Part shown: positions 1-6,863 of the stretch, one piece after another
Position numbering within the stretch: position 1 is the first letter of the stretch
How the letters are laid out: each line of letters opens with the position of its first letter
From: JAIEPT01 sp038217425
GTDB taxonomy: Bacteria > Planctomycetota > Planctomycetia > Gemmatales > Gemmataceae
Assembly (NCBI GenBank): GCA_038217425.1
Contig: JBBQPM010000185.1
Span: 1 to 13,687, forward strand
Direction: 5' to 3'
Length of the DNA stretch: 13,687 nucleotides
Position numbers and translations under genes: made by a program
Notes under the pieces: model-generated
What the model was told of the DNA's origin: nothing
The model's input: the letters and a program-made list of their open reading frames with translations, nothing else
Database searches by the model: none

Positions 1-57
1 CGGCATCCCGCCCGGATGGAAAGCCCATAGCGAGGGGATGCGCGGTTCAGTCCAACG

Positions 58-130
58 GGAATCTATGCTGAGCCGCCCTCAAGGCGCCAGCGGGGGCCGC
101 CGCCGTCAGCGGCGGCTCAGCATAGATTCC
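58..130. repeat. Long perfect inverted repeat (hairpin), 20-bp arms
   Basis: The arm GGAATCTATGCTGAGCCGCC at 58-77 is perfectly complementary to GGCGGCTCAGCATAGATTCC at 111-130. The 33-base GC-rich spacer between them contains further short GC palindromes. The element ends 24 bases before the start codon of the first gene, so it lies in its 5' leader. It could be a small hairpin repeat (MITE-like), a degenerate recombination site or a leader structure. It lacks the GTTRRRY/RYYYAAC cores of the attC sites downstream, so I do not call it attC. Confidence 0.8.
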
Positions 131-154
131 TTATCGTTCGCTGCAAGGACAACC

Positions 155-700
155 ATGAGCCTTCGTTCGGAACTCGAAGCGCTTTCGCCCGCTAAGTTGA
201 TCGAGGCGCTTTCGATCCGCATTTACGAGCCGCCCCTTTCAAACGCGCGGGATCGCCTCCGGGAAATCGCTGAAGCTTTGCGTGTGCCGATTCTCGTTCT
301 TGATTTCGATACCGAACTCAACATGAACGGGATGCTCGGCTTCCTGGAGAACTCAACGGGGTTGTACTTCGCAGATACGATCGAGGCGTTCGACAAGATC
401 GGCGCGTCTGAAACGGTCTCGATTCTGCGTGCAATCGAAAAGACGCTCGAAAGGCATGGCGTGACGCCATCAGGGCTCCGAGCAGACTTTGAGGGCACAC
501 AAGAGTACCAGATCACGACGTTTCGAAAGTTGCACGGAGACTTGGGCACAATGCCGAGCGAGGTTGTGGAAGACGCTCAGCGGCTATATGTGTATGGGAA
601 GCCCGGCAGCGGTGAGGCGGTTTGGTCGTTGCTCGAGGCATTCGTCGAGAAGAATCGCGAGGCGTTTCTCGATGAAATTGAGCGTGTTGCAGGGGAGTAG
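155..700 (+). CDS. DUF4375 (DMP19-like) domain protein
   Basis: This gene encodes 181 residues with no signal peptide or membrane segment, so the protein is probably cytosolic. The central part, with NGMLGFLENSTGLYF followed by an alpha-helical stretch around DKIGASETVSILRAIEK, resembles DUF4375. That family includes the Neisseria DNA-mimic protein DMP19 and many uncharacterised small proteins near immunity or accessory genes. The ATG at 155 is chosen over an in-frame ATG at 38 for two reasons: AAGGA at 145-149 gives a well-spaced ribosome binding site, and the upstream stretch is the hairpin repeat rather than protein-like sequence. The gene is the first visible cassette passenger. Its attC starts about 108 bases after the stop, separated from it by a REP-like element. 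The family assignment is by pattern recognition only. DNA mimicry here is not shown. Confidence 0.7.
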   Translation: MSLRSELEALSPAKLIEALSIRIYEPPLSNARDRLREIAEALRVPILVLDFDTELNMNGMLGFLENSTGLYFADTIEAFDKIGASETVSILRAIEKTLERHGVTPSGLRADFEGTQEYQITTFRKLHGDLGTMPSEVVEDAQRLYVYGKPGSGEAVWSLLEAFVEKNREAFLDEIERVAGE

Positions 701-718
701 CAGCGAACCAGCGGATGG

Positions 719-797
719 AAAATGATAAGGGGTCAGGTTAGATTTAAGCTCTTGACGATAATCTAACCTGACCCATAACCTGACCCCTTTGGTTTTC
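719..797. repeat. REP/MITE-like palindromic element, copy A
   Basis: GGGTCAGGTTAGATT at 730-744 pairs perfectly with AATCTAACCTGACCC at 760-774 around a 15-base loop. A second AACCTGACCCC follows at 777-787, then TTTGGTTTTC. A near-identical copy is at 1453-1537. The GGGGTCAGG/CCTGACCCC ends resemble REP-like repeats mobilised by Y1 (RAYT/IS200-type) transposases in several phyla. No transposase is present here. This copy lies between the DUF4375 gene and its attC. Confidence 0.8.
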
Positions 798-808
798 GTC
801 GAGGGCGC

Positions 809-906
809 GGCTAACAATTCGCTGCACGCCGACGGCGGCCGCATTACTGCTTCTTAGAGTTCCACGTCTCACCAGCGGCCGCCGCGGGTGAGCGTTGTCG
901 TTAGCC
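809..906 (+). other. attC recombination site 1 (complete)
   Basis: The outer cores GGCTAAC (809-815) and GTTAGCC (900-906) are perfectly complementary. The left inner box CGCTGCAC pairs with GTGAGCG on the right with a single unpaired G, the extrahelical-base pattern characteristic of attC. The inner arms GCGGCCGC occur on both sides. The loop starts GCATTACTGCTTCTTAGAGTTC, close to the loop of site 4. Length is 98 bases. The site ends 31 bases before the next gene. It would be recognised as a folded single strand by an integron integrase, which is not encoded here. Confidence 0.8.
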
Positions 907-937
907 GACAGAGATCGAGCGAGAGCGGGAGAACACC

Positions 938-1429
938 GTGGACACGATTCTGACGCCATGTCTCGTTCCTTGGGCAATCTCGCCATCCGGTAGTAGCGTC
1001 ACCCTAACGCATTGCGAATCTGACGTTGAACCGGAATGCACCGTCGTCGTCGGTGCCGGGCGGCTCGGCCAGGATGACCGCACGGATACTCGCTGCGTGG
1101 AGATTGTCTTCAAGTTGTGCTACCACGCTAGAGTTGGCCCGCACTCGGACTCAGAAGGTGTGGAAGTGCTCGGGTATATGATCGACCCTCCGAAGCCATG
1201 TGCCGCAGACTACCTCCATTGGCGGGTAAAGCATTGGCGCGAGACGGGAAATTGTCCCGATCCGGGTTTCTACGTCGCAAAGCAGTCCGCGTGGCTGGAA
1301 AGTCTGCCGTTGTTTTTCCGGCAAGACTTTCGGCACTACGTTGTCGATGGGCGGGATGGTTACGTCGAGTTGATTGCTCGTGAGTTCAAGTGGCGAGAAA
1401 GGGAAGGCGAGCACCAAGGAGTCGGCTAA
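938..1429 (+). CDS. Cassette-encoded protein of unknown function (163 aa)
   Basis: I do not recognise this protein. It has 163 residues, no signal peptide and no membrane segment. Its N-terminal half is beta-rich and valine-rich (around VEPECTVVVGAGRLG and CVEIVFKLCYHARVG). The middle contains WRVKHWRETGNCPDPGFYV, with several aromatic residues and a cysteine. The C-terminus is charged (EFKWREREGE). The start is GTG at 938, chosen because GGGAGA at 927-932 is at ideal spacing and the start lies 31 bases after attC 1. The TAA stop (1427-1429) is inside the first core box of the following attC, a typical cassette arrangement. It may be silent unless transcribed from upstream, since no clear promoter was seen. 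Confidence 0.75.
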   Translation: MDTILTPCLVPWAISPSGSSVTLTHCESDVEPECTVVVGAGRLGQDDRTDTRCVEIVFKLCYHARVGPHSDSEGVEVLGYMIDPPKPCAADYLHWRVKHWRETGNCPDPGFYVAKQSAWLESLPLFFRQDFRHYVVDGRDGYVELIAREFKWREREGEHQGVG

Positions 1430-1449
1430 CAAGTCGCTGACGGCGTACA
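1424..1449 (+). other. attC site 2, left half only (truncated)
   Basis: GGCTAACAAGTCGCTGACGG begins here and matches the left part of attC 1 (GGCTAACAATTCGCTGCACG) closely. The sequence then breaks off at the start of the second REP-like element (1453). No right half with GTTAGCC is found before the next gene. The site is probably non-functional. Loss of its right half would fuse two cassettes into one unit. Confidence 0.65.
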
Positions 1450-1452
1450 AAG

Positions 1453-1537
1453 AAAATGATAAGGGGTCAGGTTAGATTTTAGCTCTTGACGATAACCTAA
1501 CCTGACCCCTTTGGTTTTCCTGACCCCTTTGGTTTTC
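1453..1537. repeat. REP/MITE-like palindromic element, copy B
   Basis: This is the second copy of the element at 719-797. It shares AAAATGATAAGGGGTCAGG and the following AGCTCTTGACGATAA, with single-base changes. Its right end differs: the 18-base unit TGACCCCTTTGGTTTTCC occurs twice in tandem without mismatch (1503-1520 and 1521-1538). The arms are AGGGGTCAGGTTAG on the left and CTAACCTGACCCCT on the right. It interrupts attC 2 after its left box. Confidence 0.8.
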
Positions 1538-1555
1538 CTTATCGCATGGTATGCT
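1529..1555 (+). promoter_or_regulatory. Candidate extended -10 promoter for the DUF4258 pair
   Basis: TG-G-TATGCT at 1547-1555 fits an extended -10 box. TTGGTT at 1529-1534, contributed by the end of the REP-like element, is a weak -35 at a short 15-base spacing. It lies about 50 bases before the DUF4258 start. Toxin-antitoxin cassettes usually carry their own promoter, which makes this location sensible. The match is weak and could be chance. Confidence 0.3.
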
Positions 1556-1603
1556 GGCTTCCAGATGCGCCGCGGATAGAGACGGACGGCCCAGGGGATC
1601 GTG

Positions 1604-1891
1604 ATGGCACAGCTTCTTGACACGATTCGGCAACTCGTGACCGAGGAAAAGTATATCATCGGCGATCACGCTTCCGAACGGCTGGAGGAACGTGGTATCA
1701 TGGAGTGGCAAGCGGCGGCGGGGCTGAAAGACGGCAAATTGATCGCCGAGCGGCCGAACGCCACGCCTAACCCAGCCGTGGAGGTGCGCGAGTGGCTGCC
1801 CGACGGCACGGAGTTCAAGGCCGTTTGGTCTCTTTTGCGTCAGAGCGGCGTTGCCAAGCTTGTAACCGTACATTTCTTCGATCGAGGTTAG
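1604..1891 (+). CDS. DUF4258 domain protein, probable toxin of a TA-like pair
   Basis: This gene encodes 95 residues. The stretch GDHASERLEERGI followed by a WxxAxxxGxxI helix and a beta-sheet end (AVWSLLRQSGVAKLVTVHFF) is typical of DUF4258, a small family with a RelE/MqsR-like shape often found in toxin-antitoxin-like pairs. The ATG at 1604 is preferred to the GTG directly before it at 1601, because AGGGGA at 1593-1598 is then correctly spaced. The next gene starts two bases after the stop, so the two are surely co-transcribed. RNase or other toxic activity is inferred from the family context only. TA pairs are common integron-cassette passengers and are thought to stabilise arrays. Confidence 0.7.
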   Translation: MAQLLDTIRQLVTEEKYIIGDHASERLEERGIMEWQAAAGLKDGKLIAERPNATPNPAVEVREWLPDGTEFKAVWSLLRQSGVAKLVTVHFFDRG

Positions 1892-1893
1892 CC

Positions 1894-2121
1894 ATGCGAA
1901 TACCCGGAGAGCGGATCAAGCGCACGCGACTTATTCAAACCGAAAAGTATGTCGTTGCGGTCGAGGTCGAAATGGTCGTCCCCGTCGATGACCCGAGCGA
2001 GCCGTGCTATGAATCGGAGACCGTACAGCTTTTGCGTGAGATCAAGGAACGCGCCGAGCGGGGAGATGTGTCATGGCTGAACCAGAAGGGCAAAGTTTAC
2101 GCCGCCGTGGAGGCTGCGTGA
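1894..2121 (+). CDS. Small partner protein of the DUF4258 gene, possible antitoxin
   Basis: This gene encodes 75 residues, starting two bases after the stop of the DUF4258 gene with GAGG at 1884-1887 as ribosome binding site. The N-terminal half is a beta-rich segment (EKYVVAVEVEMVVPV). The C-terminal half is one charged helix (ETVQLLREIKERAERGDVSWL). I recognise no named DNA-binding fold. Tight coupling to a DUF4258 gene and the small size suggest an antitoxin or modulator. The stop codon is 13 bases before the next attC core. The role is inference from position. Confidence 0.65.
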   Translation: MRIPGERIKRTRLIQTEKYVVAVEVEMVVPVDDPSEPCYESETVQLLREIKERAERGDVSWLNQKGKVYAAVEAA

Positions 2122-2134
2122 CTGCCGGGGTCGC

Positions 2135-2245
2135 CGCTAACAAGGCGTTCAAAGGAATCGGGGCGTCTTGTTTCTGTTCGCCGTGCTGTGGCTGGCAACA
2201 ACGTCATTGCCGCTTCCCCCCGGCCCGTAACCTGTCTCGTTAGGC
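2135..2245 (+). other. attC recombination site 3 (complete)
   Basis: The left core CGCTAAC is at 2135-2141. The right core GTTAGGC at 2239-2245 fits the GTTRRRY consensus exactly. The left inner box GTTCAAAGG resembles the complement of the right inner box (GTTACGGG) once one unpaired C is allowed, the same extrahelical position as in classical attC sites. The central region is about 60 bases and less symmetrical than in sites 1, 4 and 6, so this site belongs to a different subfamily. Length is 111 bases. Confidence 0.65.
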
Positions 2246-2261
2246 CCGAAGAGAGCGTTCC

Positions 2262-3020
2262 ATGGATGTTCACTATCCAACCCTCGATGAGCCTGCAACG
2301 CCTGAATACATTCTGGCGGTACTCCAGGACATGCACCGCCAACAATGCCAGTGGGATCCTGAAGCAGACCGCGGCGCTGAGCTTACCATGGAAACGACTG
2401 TCGCCGAGTGGCGGGATGCATGCGATCTTCTCGGATGGAAGCCACTTGGCCGTGGATACAACGAATTCTGGAGTGTGTCCATTACAGATGCGGAGTGGCA
2501 AGCGGTTTATGAGCCGTCACAAGGAAAGCGACTTGCCGGTGTCTGCGAATTGCTGGCATCACATGCGACTCGCCCGACAATCCGTCCCGCGCGGCTATTC
2601 GGTTGCAATTGCGCCCTTGCTGGCGCTTTCCTCACAATTCGTTCGCTACTTTACGACGCGGGAGAAGAGGCCGCCGGCGAAATTGGGCCCTCGACGCCGT
2701 TGGCCCCTTATTTCCGTCGTCACACATATGTGTTTTTGGGGCTGGTCTCCCAACTTGCGCCTGGGGCGTTACCGCCAGTCCGGATTCACAATCCGCTCTA
2801 CGACGCCGCGCTCTTAGGTGTTGGTGTCGGTTGGTTAGCTGCGCTCATCGGCGCTTGCGTGAGTCCTTGGTTGGTGGCAGTTGGCGCTTTCCTATTCGTT
2901 TTGGGTTGGGCTCTAACGTGGTATGCGGCGCGATGGCGTTTGCCGGCCAGCGTGGAATTCGGCGAGTTGCGCACTTTTCGTGATCTCGCCGTTGTCGTGG
3001 CGGAAGGGAAACCGGCCTAA
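2262..3020 (+). CDS. Cassette-encoded protein with C-terminal membrane hairpin, unknown function
   Basis: This gene encodes 252 residues and I do not recognise the family. The first 170 or so residues are soluble, acidic to neutral and tryptophan-rich (AEWRDACDLLGWKPLGRGYNEFW; SITDAEWQAVYEP), with an AGVCELLASHA helix. Near the C-terminus two hydrophobic helices follow each other with a short turn (LLGVGVGWLAALIGACV, then WLVAVGAFLFVLGWALTWYA), then a short charged tail. The protein is likely anchored in the cytoplasmic membrane by a hairpin. GAGAG at 2251-2255 serves the ATG at 2262, 16 bases after the attC 3 core. The TAA stop lies in the core of attC 4. The unit from 2240 to 3106 is therefore an intact cassette with both recombination boundaries preserved. 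Confidence 0.75.
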   Translation: MDVHYPTLDEPATPEYILAVLQDMHRQQCQWDPEADRGAELTMETTVAEWRDACDLLGWKPLGRGYNEFWSVSITDAEWQAVYEPSQGKRLAGVCELLASHATRPTIRPARLFGCNCALAGAFLTIRSLLYDAGEEAAGEIGPSTPLAPYFRRHTYVFLGLVSQLAPGALPPVRIHNPLYDAALLGVGVGWLAALIGACVSPWLVAVGAFLFVLGWALTWYAARWRLPASVEFGELRTFRDLAVVVAEGKPA

Positions 3021-3112
3021 CAAGTCGCGGCAGACAGACCGGGGCCGCATTACGGTTTTTCAGAGTTCACTGCTTCCTCAGCGGCCCCGGCAGGTGAAGG
3101 GTGTCGTTCGGC
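3015..3112 (+). other. attC recombination site 4 (complete)
   Basis: GCCTAAC at 3015-3021 and GTTCGGC at 3106-3112 are complementary apart from one base. The inner arms CCGGGGCCGC (3039-3048) and GCGGCCCCGG (3081-3090) pair perfectly over 10 bases. The loop begins GCATTACGGTTTTTCAGAGT, similar to the loop of site 1, which indicates a shared origin. The TAA stop of the upstream gene lies inside the left core. The one mismatch at the crossover-side core may lower recombination. Length is 98 bases. Confidence 0.75.
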
Positions 3113-3122
3113 CAACAGAAAT

Positions 3123-3221
3123 GCCGATTTTGAGGATGGATCATGGGAGGAAACCGTCAACCATCTGAAATCCATGCCTGCCCCTGCGTGGCCCAAGCAA
3201 ATCGGCAACTTTCACGGCTGA
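3123..3221 (+). pseudogene. Possible coding remnant after attC 4
   Basis: One frame directly after the attC core reads as plausible protein (DFEDGSWEETVNHLKSMPA, then PAWPKQIGNFHG) and ends at TGA 3219-3221. There is no start codon in this frame between the attC core and the readable part, so if coding it is the tail of a lost gene. The stretch between attC 4 and the secreted-protein gene is otherwise without features. Evidence is limited to the appearance of the translation. Confidence 0.3.
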
Positions 3222-3277
3222 TGATTCGTCGGGAATGTTGAGAGTGGACGATCCCTTATGATAAATTGGAGTACTCG

Positions 3278-3838
3278 ATGGCGAAGATGATGACACTGAC
3301 GCTGTTGTTGGCGGTGACATGCGTGTGTGGGATGGCGGACATGACCTGGGCGCGCAAGCCGGCGCCGCCTCCCTCGCGCTGGAATGCCACGTACCAGTTC
3401 GACATGAGCAAGGTGCCGGCCGGCGTGCTGCTCAAGAACGACAAGGGCTTCTGGACGGTGGAAAATCCGACCCCGCATCCGCTCGCCTTCAACCTCATTT
3501 ATTCCGACAAGGAGCTTGTCGGCGGCGCCAAGGTCGTGAACGGGCTCGCTTTTTTCTATTTTCCGTCAGGAATTCCCCAGGAGGGCAAGCAGCATCTGAA
3601 GGGTTGGCAGAACCTTTCCAAAGAAGTCACCACGTGGCGTATCACCGACTTCCCATCCGCCGCCCACGGCTTCGACGGTCAGGATAAGGTATTCACGCGC
3701 GCCACGCCCGTGCCCGACCCCGAGCCTTTCACTCTCAAGGTGCTTTACAAGGATCGACCCTACCAACTGTCTGGCACAATCGTCTACTCTTACAATCCCG
3801 CGTACGATACTCATCACAAACTGCAAGTTCCCAAGTAA
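3278..3838 (+). CDS. Secreted cassette protein of unknown function
   Basis: This gene encodes 186 residues with a clear Sec signal peptide: a positively charged start (MAK), a hydrophobic core (MTLTLLLAVTCVCGM) and a likely cleavage after TWA near residue 24, leaving a basic, proline-rich mature N-terminus (RKPAPPPSRW). There is no lipobox, because threonine precedes the first cysteine. The mature part is beta-rich with many aromatic residues, ending in YQLSGTIVYSYNPAYDTHH. I recognise no family. The ATG at 3278 is used rather than the in-frame TTG at 3266, because GGAG at 3268-3271 is well spaced for it. A partial attC begins 36 bases after the stop, so this is probably a cassette gene. It would act in the periplasm or outside the cell. 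Confidence 0.75.
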   Translation: MAKMMTLTLLLAVTCVCGMADMTWARKPAPPPSRWNATYQFDMSKVPAGVLLKNDKGFWTVENPTPHPLAFNLIYSDKELVGGAKVVNGLAFFYFPSGIPQEGKQHLKGWQNLSKEVTTWRITDFPSAAHGFDGQDKVFTRATPVPDPEPFTLKVLYKDRPYQLSGTIVYSYNPAYDTHHKLQVPK

Positions 3839-3874
3839 GGGCGAGAGTTTCGGCATCATGGATGGTGCGGGTCC

Positions 3875-3919
3875 GCCGAACCAGGCGTTGCACCACGACC
3901 GCGGCCGCATTCTTGATTT
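3875..3919 (+). other. attC site 5, left half only (truncated)
   Basis: GCCGAAC at 3875-3881 is the same left core as in attC 6. CAGGCGTTGCACCACGACC then GCGGCCGCATT follow, matching the inner arm and loop start of sites 1 and 4 (GGCCGCATT). The right half is absent. The sequence runs into an A-rich stretch and a palindrome at 3932-3955, then the PIN-domain gene. The site is probably dead. Confidence 0.55.
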
Positions 3920-3931
3920 GCGAAAAAGAAA

Positions 3932-3955
3932 AGGGGATGCAGCGCTGCGTCCCCT
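3932..3955. repeat. 24-bp palindrome upstream of the VapC-like gene
   Basis: AGGGGATGCAGC is followed directly by GCTGCGTCCCCT, a near-perfect palindrome with one G-T type mismatch. There are three possible readings. It may be a REP-like hairpin inserted at the broken attC 5. It may be an operator for the toxin pair, since TATACT at 3955-3960 could be a -10 box and the toxin start is 20 bases further on. On the minus strand, where it is followed by TTTTCTTTTT, it may be an intrinsic terminator. The sequence does not decide among them. Confidence 0.6.
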
Positions 3956-3980
3956 ATACTTTCCCTGATATCATTCAATC

Positions 3981-4463
3981 ATGGACGTCATTTACCTTGA
4001 AACCACTGTCGTCGGGAACATTGCGGGGCGACTTCATCCGGATCCGAAGATTTCTTGGCGACAGCAGATCACCAGAGATTAGTGGGCCACCGCAACCGAT
4101 CATTACACGATCGTCACATCGAAGCTCACATTGGATGAGTGTGGAGATGGCGATCCAGCCGCTGCTGCGGAACGGCTCCAAATCCTGCGCGGGATTCCCC
4201 TGCTCGACCAATCCGCAGAGGCCGAAGCCTTGGCTGGCCTTTTGATCCAAAGCTTTGCAGTTCCAGCCTCGGAGCCTCGCGACGCATTGCATATCGCCAC
4301 GGCTGCTGTGCATGGTGTACAATTCCTGGTGACCTGGAATTTCAAGCATATCCTCAATCCGCATCTGCAAGCCAAGATTGCAGACGGATGTCGAGAAGCT
4401 GGATTTGTTCCACCCGTCATTTGCACCCCTGAACAATTGAGAGCAACCGAAAATGATTCCTGA
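3981..4463 (+). pseudogene. VapC/PIN-domain toxin gene interrupted by an amber codon
   Basis: From ATG 3981 the frame reads MDVIYLETTVVGNIAGR and on to QITRD, hits TAG at 4080-4082, then continues without a break (WATATDHYTIVTSKLTLDEC, DALHIATAAVHGVQFLVTW, NFKHILNPHL) to the stop at 4461-4463. The full length of 160 codons is right for a PIN-domain VapC-family RNase toxin. The expected acidic residues are present: E7 in YLETT, the LDEC region and D in DALHIATA. The stop stands where related proteins commonly have tryptophan (ITR-E/D-W-W), so a single TGG to TAG change explains it. The frame after the stop could be re-initiated at TTG 4131, but that product would lack the first catalytic acid. 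The gene overlaps its partner by 11 bases. Confidence 0.75.
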
Positions 4464-4707
4464 TCCAAACGATGAGATTCTTGCCAACAAGCGACGGCTC
4501 GCAGCGAAGTTCGATAATGACCTGCATCGAATTGCGGAAGACGTTAGGCGTCGGCAGGCCGAGGGCGACCGTGAGATCCTGACACTTCCTCCTCGACGTT
4601 ACGAACCGAGAGTCACGCCGAACAAGTCGCTCGAGCCGACCGAGGCCGCCATTTTAACTTCTCGCGACATTCAGTCCTTGCCGGCGGCCCCGGCGGTTGA
4701 GCTTTAG
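4453..4707 (+). CDS. Small partner (probable antitoxin) of the PIN-domain gene
   Basis: This gene encodes 84 residues starting inside the end of the PIN-domain gene (ATG at 4453). The N-terminal 50 residues resemble the small proteins that regularly follow this type of PIN gene: DPNDEILANKRRLAAKFDNDL, a charged helix (HRIAEDVRRRQAEGDREI), then TLPPRRYEPR. The rest (from about residue 55, NKSLEPTEAAIL onward) is translated attC sequence, so the natural protein core is probably shorter and the tail is an artefact of cassette fusion. The stop TAG is at 4705-4707, next to the last attC core. It would bind and silence the toxin. With the toxin broken, it may be a lone antitoxin. Confidence 0.65.
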   Translation: MIPDPNDEILANKRRLAAKFDNDLHRIAEDVRRRQAEGDREILTLPPRRYEPRVTPNKSLEPTEAAILTSRDIQSLPAAPAVEL

Positions 4708-4715
4708 CGTTAGCC
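4617..4715 (+). other. attC recombination site 6 (complete)
   Basis: The left core GCCGAAC is at 4617-4623 and the right core GTTAGCC is at 4709-4715. The left arm GCTCGAGCCGACCGAGGCCG and the complement of the right arm (GCTCAACCGCCGGGGCCG) align along their whole length if one extra G is left unpaired, the hallmark asymmetry of attC. The right box GGCGGTTGAGCTTTAGCGTT is very close to that of classical mobile-integron sites. The site overlaps the 3' end of the antitoxin gene. Length is 99 bases. Confidence 0.8.
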
Positions 4716-4795
4716 GCGACGCGCGCGGAGCGCGGACAGTATCCAAATTTCCGCAAGAACTGCAGTCCGCGCTCCGCTCACGCGTCGCGGCTAAC
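4709..4795. repeat. Long hairpin ending in attC-type cores
   Basis: GTTAGCCGCGACGCG (4709-4723) pairs perfectly with CGCGTCGCGGCTAAC (4781-4795). Just inside, CGGAGCGCGGAC (4726-4737) pairs with GTCCGCGCTCCG (4765-4776). There is a small asymmetric bulge between the two stems and a 27-base AT-richer loop. The outermost bases are the right core of attC 6 on the left and a GGCTAAC core on the right. It ends 18 bases before the next start codon. It may be a palindromic repeat using the core as its end, an empty mini-cassette, or a terminator-like barrier between the array and the chromosome. Confidence 0.8.
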
Positions 4796-4813
4796 AATCA
4801 GGAATACGCCAAC

Positions 4814-6835
<2,022 letters not shown>

Positions 6836-6863
6836 CAGAGTCATGCCGGCCCGGGCGTCCGAG

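Larger units (their letters stand above)
1..4715 (+). mobile_element. Integron gene-cassette array without visible integrase (CALIN-like)
   Basis: This is a run of small, unrelated + strand genes, each followed by a complete or broken attC-like site in the same orientation. The attC-like sites begin with GGCTAAC, CGCTAAC, GCCTAAC or GCCGAAC. The complete ones end with GTTAGCC, GTTAGGC or GTTCGGC about 98-111 bases later, with inverted inner arms between. Two genes have their TAA stop inside the first core box, which is typical of cassettes. No integrase gene or attI site is in the window, so the array could be the distal part of an integron or a detached cluster. The left boundary is not seen. 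The right boundary is taken as the last core box at 4709-4715. The cassette reading is inference from sequence pattern. Confidence 0.75.

Noticed and set aside
38..154. N-terminal extension of the DUF4375 gene from the ATG at 38
   Set aside because: The extension is translated hairpin repeat (arginine- and serine-rich); the ATG at 155 has a good ribosome binding site.
719..1537. CRISPR-like repeat pair
   Set aside because: Only two copies, palindromic, more than 600 bases apart with a gene between; this is a dispersed element, not an array.
1887..1893. GTTAGCC core-like heptamer at the end of the DUF4258 gene
   Set aside because: No paired left core or inner boxes are at a suitable distance; it is the stop codon context and a chance match.
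2188..2817. Alternative + strand open frame of 209 codons overlapping the cassette gene at 2262
   Set aside because: The frame ending at 3020 has a ribosome binding site right after attC 3, membrane helices and a stop in attC 4. The other frame starts inside attC 3 and looks like shifted-frame sequence.
6836..6863. Terminator between the convergent yyaL and regulator genes
   Set aside because: Only 28 bases, with a short GGCCCGGGC symmetry but no usable stem followed by a T-run on either strand.
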